Source: Taudactylus pleione
Lineage: Eukaryota; Chordata; Amphibia; Anura; Myobatrachidae
Assembly: GCA_031769625.1 (NCBI GenBank)
Contig: JAUIMM010000702.1
Span: 2,340,501 to 2,404,500, forward strand
Direction of reading: 5' to 3'
DNA length: 64,000 nt
The notes beneath the pieces are model-generated. The model was given only the letters and a program-made list of their open reading frames with translations, was not told the DNA's origin and ran no database searches. This document shows positions 22,810 to 34,755 of the stretch, piece after piece; positions within the stretch are counted from its first letter, which is position 1; every line of letters begins with the position of its first letter. A program made the translations under genes and the position numbers.

Positions 22810-22853
22810 GGCAGTGGCGGATTAAGACACCCTAGGGCCCTGGGCTATACATC

Positions 22854-23425
22854 ATACTTGCCTACTTTAAATAATTCCCGGAGAGGAAATGCAGCTGACA
22901 GCTTTGGGGGTAGGGCTGGGCTCTCCATATCAGTAGGCTGGGCAGAATGCGGGAGATCCGCTACTCTCCCAGAGGCCACCTGAACAATCAGCAGGAGCGC
23001 CGAGAGGGGGGGAAGCCGGTACAAATTACCTGGGCCCAGGCTTGGTGGAGGGGCCCGGCGGGGGCCCCGGGTCCGGTACCGCTCCCCCTCTCCTCTTTCA
23101 TCAAAGCAGCCCAGCACATGCTGCTGTGTGCTGGGATGCACTGGAAGACTGCTCGCGGCTGCTATGAAGCAGCCACAGCAGTCACCTATGCCTGTGGGGG
23201 GAGCGATCCAGCTGATTGTGCCCCCCACTGGTTATGCGCCGGGCTGAGGGGGCTCAGAGCGCCCCCCTTGGTGCTGCAAACTTGGTGTTTTTTTTCCTCG
23301 CAGGGGGCATGGCCACGCCTCCTGCGATTAGGCCACTCCCCCTTTACCCGGGTCTGCCGCGGCTCTCGGCGGGTCTGACAATCAGGAGCCTCCCACAACT
23401 TCTGGGAGAGTAGGCAAGTATGCTG
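22854..23425. mobile_element. catacttgcctact inverted-repeat element
   Basis: catacttgcctac at the left mirrors gagtaggcaagtatg at the right (about 23407-23422). The interior is GC-rich and CpG-rich, giving open frames of 65-143 codons on both strands that I treat as by-products. A second repeat end (gtggcggattaagac, about 22813-22827) lies just upstream. Confidence 0.5.
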
Positions 23426-24469
23426 TTCATACTCCGTGGACCCCAGCTCCATACATTCTCCTTGTCCCATTTTCTCCACTATACTTGACTGAAATGCACC
23501 CCATTACTCTACCCTGTTTTTCTAGGTAAGCCTCTTCTAACTCTGTGGGGAATACTGATATAAATGCAGAGTCTTTCAATTGCAGCAAAAGCTGGTTCCC
23601 GAGATCAACTGATTTCTGAGTCAGAGCCATCCCTCCATCTTTATAAAGTATTCTAAGTATTTTTTACACTGTCACTTTTTAGTAATACTTTAGCTCATGT
23701 GCTCATAAAACAAACACAACAGCTCTAGTTTTCAATAATTCAAATAAAGTCAGATTGAGAACAAGAATATTAATTGAACCAATTTTAAATATTAAAGACT
23801 TGTAGCTTGATACTTACTAAAAATATACATCTGAATTTAACCACAGGTTTGATATTATACAAATAATTTGAATCATTGGTTCTAAGTTGCTGTAAACATT
23901 TAAAACTTTTAAACTCTTTTCATTTACTAATGAAACAGTCCTAAAATAAAGTGCAGAAATGGTCCAGGGATCATTCAGTATATTCTTAGGTGTATTATTT
24001 TGACATTAATTTGGCAGCACACACTGCAAGGAGCTAATGGAACACAAGCTTAAGTTGTTACTTTGCATGCACTTAACATAAACCAATCAAAGTGGATCCA
24101 TTAAAACTCATCTAAGTGCATAAAAACAGACCTGAAATAGTATAAATTACAGGAAATGTGGTTTGTTACAACATATTTTACTATGGGTTACCACCAACAT
24201 TTCTCCTCCCAGGAAAGGTTCCTATGTTTGAACTCTCTATTTGCCAAATTCTTGATATGATTCATGAATTCCTCCCTCATATAGAATATTCCACTATAAA
24301 TATTTTATCACTATTCTTTTTACTGGAAACATTTTGTCTGTTTCTTCACATGATTCTTCAAGTAGGACAGTGGGCACCACCAGGGATGCCAGGGGTAAAC
24401 TAAACATGTCAATCTAGATCAGGGGTCAGGGAACTTCTTTACCTTTTACCCCAAAATTTGAAAGGAAGG
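23426..24469. other. AT-rich DNA, no recognised feature
   Basis: No open frame with a recognisable domain. Low repeat content as far as I can see. Confidence 0.35.
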
Positions 24470-24632
24470 AAATCATATAGTAGTGCCCCCATATAATGCC
24501 CCTGTAGTAGTGCCCCCATAGTTATGCCCCCGTAGTAGTGCCCCCATATAATGCCTCTGTAGTAGTGCCCCCATAGTTAAGCCCCTGTAGTAATGCCCCC
24601 ATATAATGCCCCTGTAGTAGTGCCCCCATAAA
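24470..24632. repeat. Tandem repeat, about 30/60 bp (gtagtagtgcccccata)
   Basis: gtagtagtgcccccatataatgcc-type words alternate with gtagtgcccccatagtta-type words, giving a 30-bp unit in a 60-bp higher-order unit over about five copies. Confidence 0.85.
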
Positions 24633-25682
24633 AAGAAGGTGTGCAATACTTCTTATACATAATCCTTATTATTTCTATGGAGACTGGATAACTGTATCTA
24701 TCCCAGGACATATGGCTTTAAAGAGGAACTAAAGATAAAAATAAGAAAAAATTATACACCTTTCTGATGCTTACAAACTAATTGCAGTTTCAGGATAAAT
24801 CAACTGAATATCACAAATATTTAAAATATCTTTAGACATACAACAATAGGGACGACCTTTTAAGTGCTGTAGGTACAGGGAGGTTTGGAGGTAGTATCAA
24901 CCCTGCACCCCTAGATGCTAAAAATACATTACTAAGCTATGGAAGAATATTAGTTCCTTAGTCCTGGAGGTGATGCAAAGAAAAAAGTTTAATTTCTCAA
25001 TACAAGATGATACAATTTGATGATGCTTCTAGATCGTGGTGACGGATAGATGGATATATATATCTTAAAAAGTATCACTGTTATACAAAACTTGTTCAAA
25101 GTCATTTTAAGGGATTGACTATCAATCCAGATGACTGCAGAATATTTAATTGAAAATTGATAACAAAATCTGGTGCATTACTTTTGGTGGGAACAAAAGA
25201 GAGAAGAGGGTGGAAGATCCACATAAAGTGCTTATGGTTTGGGGGGCTGGGTCCCCTCCACTATAACAAAATGCTTACTTTATTTGTATCCATATAAGCT
25301 AAACTGTGTAAGCATCAGAACCCATGCAGTCAACAAGGCAGGTTGATATGATCTGTAAAAATGAAGAACCAGGCATCTATTGCAGTGATAGCTAAACTTT
25401 CTTGAATAACGGCACCCTAGAGTATCAGTATTTTTTCCACGGCACTCCTAGTCCAAAAGTTTCTTATTGAGAAATTCAGAAAAACTATTTAAATTAAGTA
25501 AATTGTGCTTACTTTACCTGTCATTTTTAGGGCCAGTTATGTGGTGGCAGACTGGGTTGAGCTTCTGTTTGTCCACTTATTTTATGATTGGCAGCCACTA
25601 GCACTCCTTTGGCCTATCACTTTGGCTATAAATAATATGATTTGGTCCTGGACCACCAACCCGTGGCATTTATAAAGACTCT
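24633..25682. other. AT-rich DNA, no gene recognised
   Basis: No coding signal. 25390-25680 has the look of an old interspersed repeat (cggcaccctagagtatc, then cacggcactcctag), but I could not define its ends. Confidence 0.3.
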
Positions 25683-26062
25683 AAAGCTGGGTACTCGCTA
25701 AATGATAAATTTGACAATTTGACAATTTTAGACCAATTGGAATGACCAATAGTGTGTACGCACTATTGCACATTCCCGTGCGTCGTTCATCGCATCTTCT
25801 AATCTGCCTGCAGTACAGGCAGATCTGAACATTTTATTAATGATTTTGTGAAAATCTTCGTCTAGTGTGTACGCCATTGCGGACAACCAGGCAATATGTT
25901 AAGGTTATTTCTTAATGATGAAATTAACAAATGATGCAACATATATTGTTCGGTTGATTGAAGGATTGCACAGTGTGTATGCACTATATCGTTCTGGGGA
26001 TGAAGGAAAATCGGAACAACCATCACATCATTTGTACATTGTCTAGTGTGTACCCAGCATTA
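25683..26062. mobile_element. MITE with gctgggtac ends
   Basis: taaagctgggtac at the left mirrors gtacccagcatta at the right. Internal inverted phrases include agtgtgtacgc and gtgtgtatgcact. A fragment of a relative is at 3795-3960. Confidence 0.65.
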
Positions 26063-26335
26063 GCTAGAGTACATGGTTGTTGTTTTTGCGGGAGGGAGGG
26101 GGCTAGATGGCTGATTATGGAGGGAGGAAGGGAGGTAAACGACAGGTTGCTAAATATATAAAGCAAACTTTCTAAGTGAGTGTGTGGTGTGGGGGGGAGG
26201 GTTGGTGGAAGAGAATAGATGGCTGTACACAGGGCTGTGACAGAGCTAAAATTCACCCCGTGCCGCCCCGCCCCTTTAGTGCCCAACGTCTTGACGTTGC
26301 TGCACAAATTGTAAATATACCCCCCAATTTTCAAA

Positions 26336-26648
26336 GGGTCTGATTCAGATTTGGGAATAGAGTAAGACAGAGCAAGCTACTGTGTACCTGGATAAACTAT
26401 GTTGCAATACAAGTAGTGCAACATCATTTTTTTTGGCATGTGGGGTATATACTGGCTGCTTTTGCATGTAGCCCACAAATGCTGGACAACTTTACTTTTA
26501 CACTGCAATTAATAATTCAGTTTGTACACACCCCTCCTAAATCTCTCTGCACATGTTACATCTGCCTCGCCTGCAGTGCAGCATGGTTTTACCAAGATGC
26601 TCAGTTACTCACTCTTTCTTACTCTATTCCCAAATCTGAATCAGCCCC
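26336..26648. mobile_element. Transposon with about 32-bp terminal inverted repeat
   Basis: Left end: gggtctgattcagatttggg, continuing aatagagtaag. Right end: cttactctattcccaaatct, continuing gaatcagcccc. The inverted repeat has one visible mismatch. The interior is about 250 bp and non-coding. Confidence 0.8.
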
Positions 26649-26756
26649 AATTATATATCAACACAAAGCGAGAAAGTTCTTAATCACATTTGAAGAAAAA
26701 AAATATTATTTAAGGAAGTGTGTTTAGTCTTAGGAAAAACAAACCAGTAATGTACA

Positions 26757-26956
26757 AAGGGATCTATTTATCAAGCAGTGAAAAGTGTCGAGAAGTGAAC
26801 CAGTGGAGAAGTTGCCCATAGCAACCAATCAGTTTTGAAGTAGCATTATTCAAGTACAGTCTATAAAGTAATAGGTAGGAGCTGATTGGCTGCTATGGGC
26901 AACTTCTCCACTGGTTCACTTCTCCGTGCTTTTCACTGCTTGATAAATAGACCCCT
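26757..26956. mobile_element. CCAAT-type palindromic MITE
   Basis: The ends gggatctatttatcaagcag and ctgcttgataaatagacccc are inverted. Inner arms include gaagttgcccatagcaacca followed by atcag, and the mirror ctgattggctgctatgggca. The arms are about 80 bp on each side. Confidence 0.8.
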
Positions 26957-27299
26957 TAAATGTATAAAACATCATGAAAGTAAGCTATAAAGCAGCTATG
27001 CACGAAAAGAAAAGAATTTTACTGATGGTGATTTTTTGAAAGACACCTTTTTACAATGTTGTGAAGATCTTTTTCAAAGCTCGAATTGTTCAAGATCATA
27101 TATGTGAACTGACAAAAGTTAGCAAGACCGATTCTGGCATCTCGTTGTGTCGTCCATCAAGAAAAGTTGTGCTCAAAAATGTATTCAAATGTCTTAAATG
27201 ATGTTACAGTTAGTGTAATCCAAACTGTTAACAGAATGATCATCACTTAATCACAGGCAATTTAGACCAGTCTTAGAAGATATGGACTCTGTATATGGA

Positions 27300-27720
27300 A
27301 ATCTTGTTTTTGACTGAGCAAAGGCAAAGTACTCTCTCGATTTGTCAGTTGTCTGGTTGTTATTGAAATATTTCTACATGAAATGAGTGAATATTATCCA
27401 GATCTGGAAAGCAAACAATGGCTTCTGGGCCTTATGTTTCTGACAGATATCACTGCACATTTAAATACCCTGAATGTACAGCTCCAGGGTCAAATTGTGG
27501 TACATTTATATGAAATTTGGGATTCTTTAGAAATAAACTTCATATTTTCTCAGATGATATCATGACAAGTACTCTAAGATACGTTCCAACAGTTCAAATT
27601 TAAACATACAACAGTTGAAGAGATACATTTTTCTCTTTTGCAAGATTATTTTTCAACGGTTTTAAGACCTCCAAATTCACAGCCCAATAATTCCATATAT
27701 ATTAAACCCTGAGAAAGCAA
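27300..27720 (+). pseudogene. hAT-superfamily transposase relic
   Basis: Readable plus-strand frame: LSKGKVLSRF (about 27314-27343), then EYYPDLESKQWLLGLMFLTD followed by ITAHLNTLNVQLQG (27389-27490), then VVHLYEIWDSLEINFI. This is the wording of the hAT transposase core that includes the WLSRGKVL and FLTDITxHLNxLNxxLQG segments, shared with domesticated hAT relatives in vertebrates. A TGA at 27311-27313 replaces the usual tryptophan, and the frame breaks near 27565, with related wording (TVEEIHFSLLQDYFSTV) in another frame to about 27680. The N-terminal BED finger and C-terminal dimerisation region are not seen. A dead fragment. Confidence 0.7.
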
Positions 27721-27854
27721 TAGAAAGTATTCTGGAACTTATCTACTTTGGGATGATTGAAGAAAGCCCGTATAGCACATACCCTCAAACACACCCCAAG
27801 AGGAAGGCCAATCGTCCGAAACGAGTTCGGGCAATTCCCACATACATCCCAGAC

Positions 27855-28036
27855 TTAGGGGGGGATTTATTAAAGCTGGGAGAAAGATGTGAGAGATAAA
27901 GTACTAACCAATCAATCAGCTTCCAATTTACATTTTGAAGGCTGTGTTTAAAAAATGATAGTTAGGAGCTGATTGGTTGGTAATTTTATTTTTAAAAATG
28001 TTGTCTCTCTCCCAGCTTTGATAAATATCCCACTTA
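27855..28036. mobile_element. CCAAT-type MITE with TTA flanks
   Basis: ggggggatttattaaagctg (then gg) at the left mirrors cccagctttgataaatatcc at the right. TTA lies directly outside the left end and just after the right end (cccac|TTA), consistent with a TWA-type duplication. Inverted inner arms carry ccaatcaatcag and ctgattggttggt. Confidence 0.75.
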
Positions 28037-28261
28037 AACTGTACTGTGCAGTGGTGTAAATTCATCCCAGATGCCTGGGTGCAAGTTATCATTTGGTGCA
28101 CCCCACCGAATATGTGACTATGTTTCTATTAGGCCTATTTACTAGCTGCTATAGTCTACAGATCCCTCTCTGGCACTCTCTACTCAGACCACTCATTCAC
28201 AGTAGCGCCGAAGGAGAAGTTAAGGGTTTGCATTAGGGTTAATGTTCCTGGAACACATGCA

Positions 28262-28535
28262 AAGGGGTTGGGTACGGGATGTCAGCAGTCGGGATCCCAG
28301 CATTCAGAATCCTGCCTACGGCATCCTGACACTTGTTGGTCGGTATACTAAGCCACCCCCGTTCCCTACCCTAACCCTCCTTCTTTGATGCCTAACCCTA
28401 ACCTCCCCCTCTAGTGCCTGAATCTAACCTCCCCCTCCCCGCACCCTAAACCTAACCCTCTCCACTCAGTGCCTAACCCTAACACTCCCACTAGCATCGG
28501 CATCCCGACTACCGGAATGCCGAGCTCATCCCCAT
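28262..28535. repeat. Element with telomere-like CCTAAC tract
   Basis: A C-rich tract with repeated cctaacc or ctaaccct words (28370-28490) lies between phrases containing gtcgggatccc and atcccgactaccgg. It is the reverse-orientation relative of 7725-8200 and similar to 32095-32410. Confidence 0.5.
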
Positions 28536-29869
28536 GCAAAGGTATACAACTCTCCCATAGTATACCAGAGACACAAAATAAGTGATAACATTGCAACATT
28601 GTCTATTATAAAGATGGGGACTGCACTGAGGAACATAATGTATGTTTATATGAAGACTGACCTCAGCTACAGCCCTGGGGTTAATTAGGAGTATATACAG
28701 CTATGCATTAGTCACAGATAAGACCTGTATAGTGCAATGAGCATGAGGCTGAAAGTCTTCCCGATGGGGACAAAATCCACCTGAAGTGGGGTGGGGAGCA
28801 CTCCTAATAGCCCTGATGGAGAGGAAAACTACCCGATTTGGGGCTTTGAGGTCTGAATTTGAGTTAAGATACTGTAAGACTGCCACTGTGGTGGGACTAC
28901 AAATTACAAAATGCCCAGTCTACTGCCGATTGCTTCACATGCTGGGAAGTTAATCCACTAAAGATTTGTCCCCAGACTCACTGGTGCCCCAGGCCCCTGC
29001 CTCCCATGCACTCTTACCCGTAGCTCCATCTGGTGCCTCCTTGTTAACATCCAGCTCCTTGAAGATCTGCAGCCACGCTTTTGTTCATGGCCCAATGCAC
29101 AGGTCTGCGACTAGCGTTTCCGCCAGGGAGGAGAGGGACGGGGAGTTGTGGGTGAGGGGAGGCACCAGGACTGGTGCACGGATCCACGGCTAGGTCTGCT
29201 GCCAGGGAGGAGTGGGATGGAGAGTTTTTGGGTGGGGGGGGTGCTGGGCATGTCTCACTGGCATAGGAAGCTGCTGAGGAGTAGCAACACCAATGAGCAG
29301 GGACAGGCTATATAGATAGATGGAAGCGGCAGCTGATGGTCTGACACAGAGCCCTCCACTAGTAAATGGTTATGGTAGCTTCTCAGGTACCATGTATTGA
29401 GAGGCTGTAATGGTCCACTCCGGGTACATATTTACAGCCCTAAGTGGGGTGAATATATTGTGGGCAATGTGGGAGGTGCCCCTTCAGTGCTGGCGCCCGG
29501 CACTGAATAAGCGCAGGTGAACCGGAGACAGTGTTCCATACGGAGAAGACAGCTGAACAGAGCACGGCGTGATGAAGCCACAGTAAGATCACCGTGTCCC
29601 TCCGGAGCAACGTGCCATCCCGGGACAGAGAGGACCTCAAGGACGAAGAGGTGCATCACAGCACCGAGGAAAAGCGGGATGCCACTACCGGAAAATGGTA
29701 CCTACCTGAACATTGACGTACTAACAGTATCACAGTGAAATGTGATCTGATATATATGACTTTTTACCATTAACTGTGTCAAAACAAAGATACCATCTTG
29801 CCAAGCAACATTGTATGAGACTGCCAGCACAAGGGTGCAACATTTCCTACTGCTATTGAGTAACTATGG
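28536..29869. other. No gene recognised
   Basis: Contains GC-rich patches (28960-29260 and 29430-29690) with short frames on both strands. None carries a recognised domain. They are probably parts of interspersed repeats. Confidence 0.3.
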
Positions 29870-30326
29870 CCTCTATTTAACAACGAAGGCAAATTCCAGC
29901 GGAATTTTTCGTTTAGTATCACTGTGATACTAACAAAAATTCTACTGGTATTTACCAATACTTACCCTTCTGGCAAGGTCCTGCGAAGTCCTCCTCCTCA
30001 GCGAGGTCTTCTGCTGGGCTGCTGGCAGCCTAACGCTGCCAGAGCCGGGTGCCAGTGTAATGCGCATGGGCGACAGTCCGTCTGTGCATGTGCATGACAT
30101 AGGGACGCGGCAGTGCCTGGAAGGCTTCGCTGAAGCCGGAAAGGCACCACCGGGTCTCCATTGCCGGCAATGGGGACCGAATCGCACTGCCCATCTAAAA
30201 GATGGTGAGAGCGATGCTTGACAAACAGCGGTAATCTTAGATTACTGCTGTTTGTTAAATCCAGAAAGGGTGGCATAACCCCTTTACTGAGCGCTAAAGG
30301 GGTTAGGCTTCATTGTTAAATAGCAG
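29870..30326. mobile_element. Non-autonomous transposon, ctatttaacaa ends (family B)
   Basis: tggcctctatttaacaacga at the left mirrors ttgttaaatagcagcct at the right. Inside are the palindromes gtatcactgtgatac and acaaacagcggtaat..attactgctgtttgt and a CpG-rich centre. A truncated relative lies at 30838-31110. Confidence 0.7.
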
Positions 30327-30837
30327 CCTATATTTGGAAATTGATACATGAGTTAGCATCAGTCTGTTATATATGTATCCTATTATCAGTGCATTGCATA
30401 GACATGTACTCATGAGGACACATTTGGATGATTTTCTGCCGCAATTCCTGCATTGACCAAACAACATATGCTGAATGAACAAGAATAAAAACATTGTGCA
30501 GTACATATTTGTAGTAGCATTCATTATTTACACACCACACATAGCAATATAGGGGTTGAGCGCAGTTAGACTTTCCCCCTTTTTTTCTTATGTATATTAA
30601 GTTTCTCCAAAGAGAATCTTTGGAAATTGAATAATTTTATTCCTACAGCTGTCATGTCTGGGCAGAGAGGTTTGCTGGCTTGAGAAAGTAAAAAAAAAAT
30701 AAAAAAAATAGATTCCTAGATATCACAGCAACTACATGGACTGCCACCAAAATTTTCAGCAATGAAAAAAATAGCATTTTCTCTGGTATCTGCTTTTGGA
30801 ACAAGTTATTACTGTGAGTAAGACTAAAAAACACTTA
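30327..30837. other. AT-rich DNA, no recognised feature
   Basis: No coding signal. A poly-A-rich stretch lies at about 30685-30710. Confidence 0.35.
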
Positions 30838-31110
30838 GGGCTCCATTTAACAATGAATCATATTACCAGCAGCACATTTCATTTAGTATTGCAGTGATAC
30901 TAATTATTATGCCACTGCCACTGCCATTGCCTCCGGCGATGTCCAGTGATGTCTTCTTCATCAGTGGCATCCTCCACTCTGTTGCTGGCAGCCTATCACT
31001 GCCAGCGACGGGCTGTTTTGTCATGCGCATGCGCGATGGTCAGCCGGCATATGTGCATTACACTTTCAGCCGGCGGACAGGCAAGCCACTAACATATTAT
31101 GTAAGTAAAC
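30838..31110. mobile_element. Family B transposon, truncated copy
   Basis: It begins gggctccatttaacaatga and shares tttagtattgcagtgatact and a GC-rich centre around cctccggcgatgtcc. The right end is missing. Confidence 0.55.
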
Positions 31111-32094
31111 GTCTATTACTCTTGTTAACATTTATTTGTATATGACATGTTGTAATGGCGGTGGCACTCCAATTTTTTTTTGGACAAAGGTCGATGCTCT
31201 GGCACATGAAGTGAAAAACGATGCGTACACTGGGCCAGAGACTGCTCGTACCAGTGGTAGTTAGTATGAGTGGTATAAATGAATATTCTACATGGCTGCA
31301 CTACAAGCTATTCACAGTCTTGTCACATGCTAGTAGATTCGTACTATGACCGTATGCAGCATGTATGTCAACAGTCCATTCACCAGGCTGAGACATTCAA
31401 TGATTTCTCTTTAGATTTATAATTAAGTCAGGAAATAACTTTTGTTTTACCTCTCTAATTGGTCACTTTTACCTCCCCTCTTTCTGGTCTCCTTCATCAT
31501 AGAAAGTCATGCCCCTAAGCTTCCCTTAGTTTATTGTGTATAATAATATATCTAATTTTGCTTCATATCTGTATTTTGAAATGTAAAGGTAATTCTTGGC
31601 AACATAGATGTATCTGATTGTACAAAAAGCATTTTGTAACACCAAAAAATTTTCAGAAAACTAAGTTTGACACAAAATTGTTTTTGAAACAAAAACTATA
31701 TTATATCAGACACATTTTACATTTTTAAGAATGCATATTTATATTTTGTGGTAAACACCCTATTCTGAAAGAAGAAAATGGGCATAATAATATATTATTC
31801 TTTAACCTCTGCTATACTCTACAAGAATGACTTCTTCAAACATACTGTATCATAAAGAAAGTCCATCCAAGATATGGGTATCATTTAATCAAAGTAATCT
31901 CCAACACGTTATTGTCACGCTCGGCTCCGAGGAATTCCCTTCTGAGGGGTTGAAAGCTGCGGTCCTGTGTTGAGGAAGGAATTGTAGGTGAGGGGCCTGA
32001 ATATAAGTTCTCCTCATCCACAGGTATTGGGTGTTGGTGAGACCTGACCAAAGGCGCGGAGTTTAGCAGGCTGAAATCCCGACAGGTTGAGGTA
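31111..32094. other. AT-rich DNA, no gene recognised
   Basis: No domain-bearing frame. 31915-32090 is more GC-rich and may be repeat-derived. Confidence 0.3.
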
Positions 32095-32410
32095 AGTACT
32101 CTCACCCCTCCCCTCTCCCCCTCCTAACCCTAATCCGCCTTTAGGGGTACATAACTCTAACCTCCCCCCTAGTTCCTAACCCTAACCTTCCTCCGTTAGT
32201 GCCTTAACCTAACCCTCAAAGGGGTGCTTAACCCTGACCTCCCCCGGGGGTGCCTAACCCTAACCCCCCTTTCCCAAGCCTAACCCTCCCCATACTTACC
32301 TCGATCGGGCCGCTGCATTCTGTATTCCGGTGTCGGGATTATGACATTCGTTGGTATCTTGACGCCAGTCATAACTCCTTAGCTGGCATTTAGGCGTCGG
32401 TCATATAACT
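32095..32410. repeat. Element with telomere-like CCTAACC tract
   Basis: cctaaccctaa-type words are spaced by C runs from about 32100 to 32290, followed by tgtcgggattatgacattcg and ggcgtcggtcatata. Same family as 28262-28535. Confidence 0.5.
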
Positions 32411-32787
32411 ATATCCCCTCCCTAGCAGCACCACACCTGCTGTACTCTGCTCCCAGAGGAGTCACAAAACTGCTACCACCTGTCAGAGCAGAGGAGCCAG
32501 CCAAGAGGAGACAACAAGAAGGCGGCATATGGTAAATTATCTAAAATTGGTCACCACTATACTGACAGCCATATGAGGGGGGAGCACACCATTGCTATTA
32601 CAGCAGGAGGAAGGGGGTGTGAGAGTATGGTACTTACAGCTGATGGTTTGGGGAATCTTCTGTGTGGAGCCAGGGCCGGATTTTGGATTGTGGGGGTCCT
32701 GGGGCAACTAATCTCTGGGGGGGAGGGGATGCCCTAGCAACAAAATTGTGAGTATTAAATGCTGGCGATGTAATTAAAATAATACAT

Positions 32788-33194
32788 GGCCTGATTCAGA
32801 GGTGGCCACCGTGTGGATGCAGCACACAGTTAGTCTGCGCATGCGTCCGAGTTTCACTGCACATGTGTCCCACTGGTTACCGCCAGGAGCCGCAGAATGT
32901 GGATTCCAGTGGGCATACCTGGGAGGTATCAGGGGGGGTGGCTAGCCAGACGTGGACATGTCGCGGGTGTGTCACTGACAGAGGCTGCGTCTAAAGCTAA
33001 AGTGGCGCTGACACAAGACGCCATGTTCAAACAGAGAATCTGCGCCTGCAATAGGGCTGGTGCAAGCTTTAATAGTGCGACTGATGTACCGCGATGGATT
33101 AGCCCCTCTGCAAGTGGGCATTTTGGTATGATCAGAGTTAGCCATGTCATTAGCATAAAGATGAAAGCGTGACTGCGGCAAAAGAATCAGCCCC
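32788..33194. mobile_element. ggcctgattcaga-type element
   Basis: ggcctgattcagaggtgg on the left is mirrored by the short gaatcagcccc on the right. Internal CpG-rich phrases (gcgcatgcg) are shared with other elements of this type. The ORFs inside are on both strands and not convincing. Confidence 0.5.
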
Positions 33195-33738
33195 ATAATA
33201 TGTAGACACTCCAGCACCACATATGTCTTAAACACACTGCAGTACCCCAAGAACACATTATGCCATACAGAGAGCCCTTATACCACAGTGCCTCTGGAGG
33301 AACGCCCCACCTGCCCTGTTGTTAATCCGGTAATGCTTGGAGCACATTTTAGAATTTACAAATGGTGGTGTGTGTGTGGGGGGGTTATTGGTAATGAGCA
33401 TATTTAACAATTAACAGATAAAGAGAGGTACATGCAGGCATAGGGAAATCCAGTGCAGCTTATGATCCGGGCAAAGAGACTGAAGTGTGGTTTACCCTCT
33501 ATGTTACACTATGGAGGTGGACTTTTCCACAGCTTCAGGAGCTGCAAAGAAAAAGTCCATGAGAAAAGGCACCCTCTGGGTGCTAACACGCATGGAAATT
33601 GATTCTACAGTTTATGAAGAATTAGTGGGCTATCCCCTGGTTTACTGCGCAGGGGAAATGCGATTTACTTAAATAGCATTTCCCTGTGTGACGTAGGTAA
33701 TTAGCTGTAAGTAAATCCTGCGGCCAATTGAATTCCCT
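33195..33738. other. No gene recognised
   Basis: Short frames only. One of 61 codons at 33487-33672 has no recognised domain. Confidence 0.3.
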
Positions 33739-33845
33739 TCAAAGTGAGGCACATAGATGCTTAGTGAGGCACATAGATGCTTAGTGGGGCACATAGAGGC
33801 TTAGTGGGGCACATAGAGGCTTAGTGGGGCACATAGAGAAAAAGT
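33739..33845. repeat. 20-bp minisatellite (ggcacatagaggcttagtgg)
   Basis: Five to six head-to-tail copies of ggcacatagaggcttagtgg, diverging at the right edge. Confidence 0.85.
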
Positions 33846-34059
33846 GGGACACATGCAGATATAGGGGCCACATACAGACATAGATGGGGCATACAAAGAA
33901 CAAACATAGAAGCAGTGCTTAAAGTGGTCCTAGAGAGGAGGTGGAACTCACCCCCTATGCGCTCTACCCCACCCTGTTGGTGACATGTTGGCCCCACTCC
34001 CCTTCCTGCCCACTTGGCAGAAGCCACGCCCCTAGCCCCTCCCCTTCAAGTATGTTAAT

Positions 34060-34175
34060 TCTGGGGAGGGAACAGTGGGAGCAGGGAGATCATACACAGT
34101 GAGGATGGGGGGCAGTAGGAGGAGGGTGATCACACACAGTGGGGATGGGGGGGCAGTGGGAGCAGGGTGATCAGA
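34060..34175. repeat. About 43-bp tandem repeat, three copies
   Basis: The words gggggcagtgggagcaggg, tgatcacacacagtgggga recur three times with small changes. Confidence 0.6.
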
Positions 34176-34620
34176 TGCAGAGAAGGAAAAGTGGGTGCAG
34201 TGTTATAAAAGTGAAGTGAACGCATAAAGTGGGCTGACACACACACTCATTCAGTGTAGCTGTACCAGCAGCATGACAGTGACCAGTATAGCAATTCTGA
34301 ATTCTGAAATGGCTGGCCTTCTCAGCATACGTGTGGGTACTCTTAGGGTTGCTCCACTTAATGCGGCAGTAGAGACATACATGCAATGAAATCATAATGC
34401 CATCGCAACGCTTCTACATGAGAGGGCCATGAGGAGGTGGGGCATGAGGGGGACACGAGGAGTCGGGGGCAGCTAAGTTAATTAATCTTGCTGCCTGCCC
34501 TGCTGTACTTATTGTGCTGTCCTGTGCATGTGTGATTGGTTGGCAATGTGGGTGGCCGGAGGTGGGGCAGTCGGAGAAATGCAGCTGACAAAACGCAGTT
34601 CCGCCCCGTTCTGGCCCCAG
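34176..34620. other. No gene recognised
   Basis: Minus-strand frames of about 110 codons here and in the next repeat are low-complexity and unsupported. Confidence 0.3.
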
Positions 34621-34755
34621 CATAGAAGAATACATATACACATAGTGGGGTGCATAGAGGCATAGTGGGGCGCATAGAGGTATAGTGGGACACAAAAAGA
34701 CATATATGGGCACATAGAGAATAGAGGGGCACATAGCTACATAGAGGGGCAACTA
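34621..34755. repeat. Minisatellite related to 33739-33845
   Basis: Words such as gcacatagaggcatagtggg recur four to five times. The unit is a variant of the 20-bp repeat 0.8 kb upstream. Confidence 0.6.

Noticed and set aside
27780..27850. Possible second hammerhead (cgtccgaaacg)
   Set aside because: The preceding bases do not form stem II with it and the CUGANGA box is absent.
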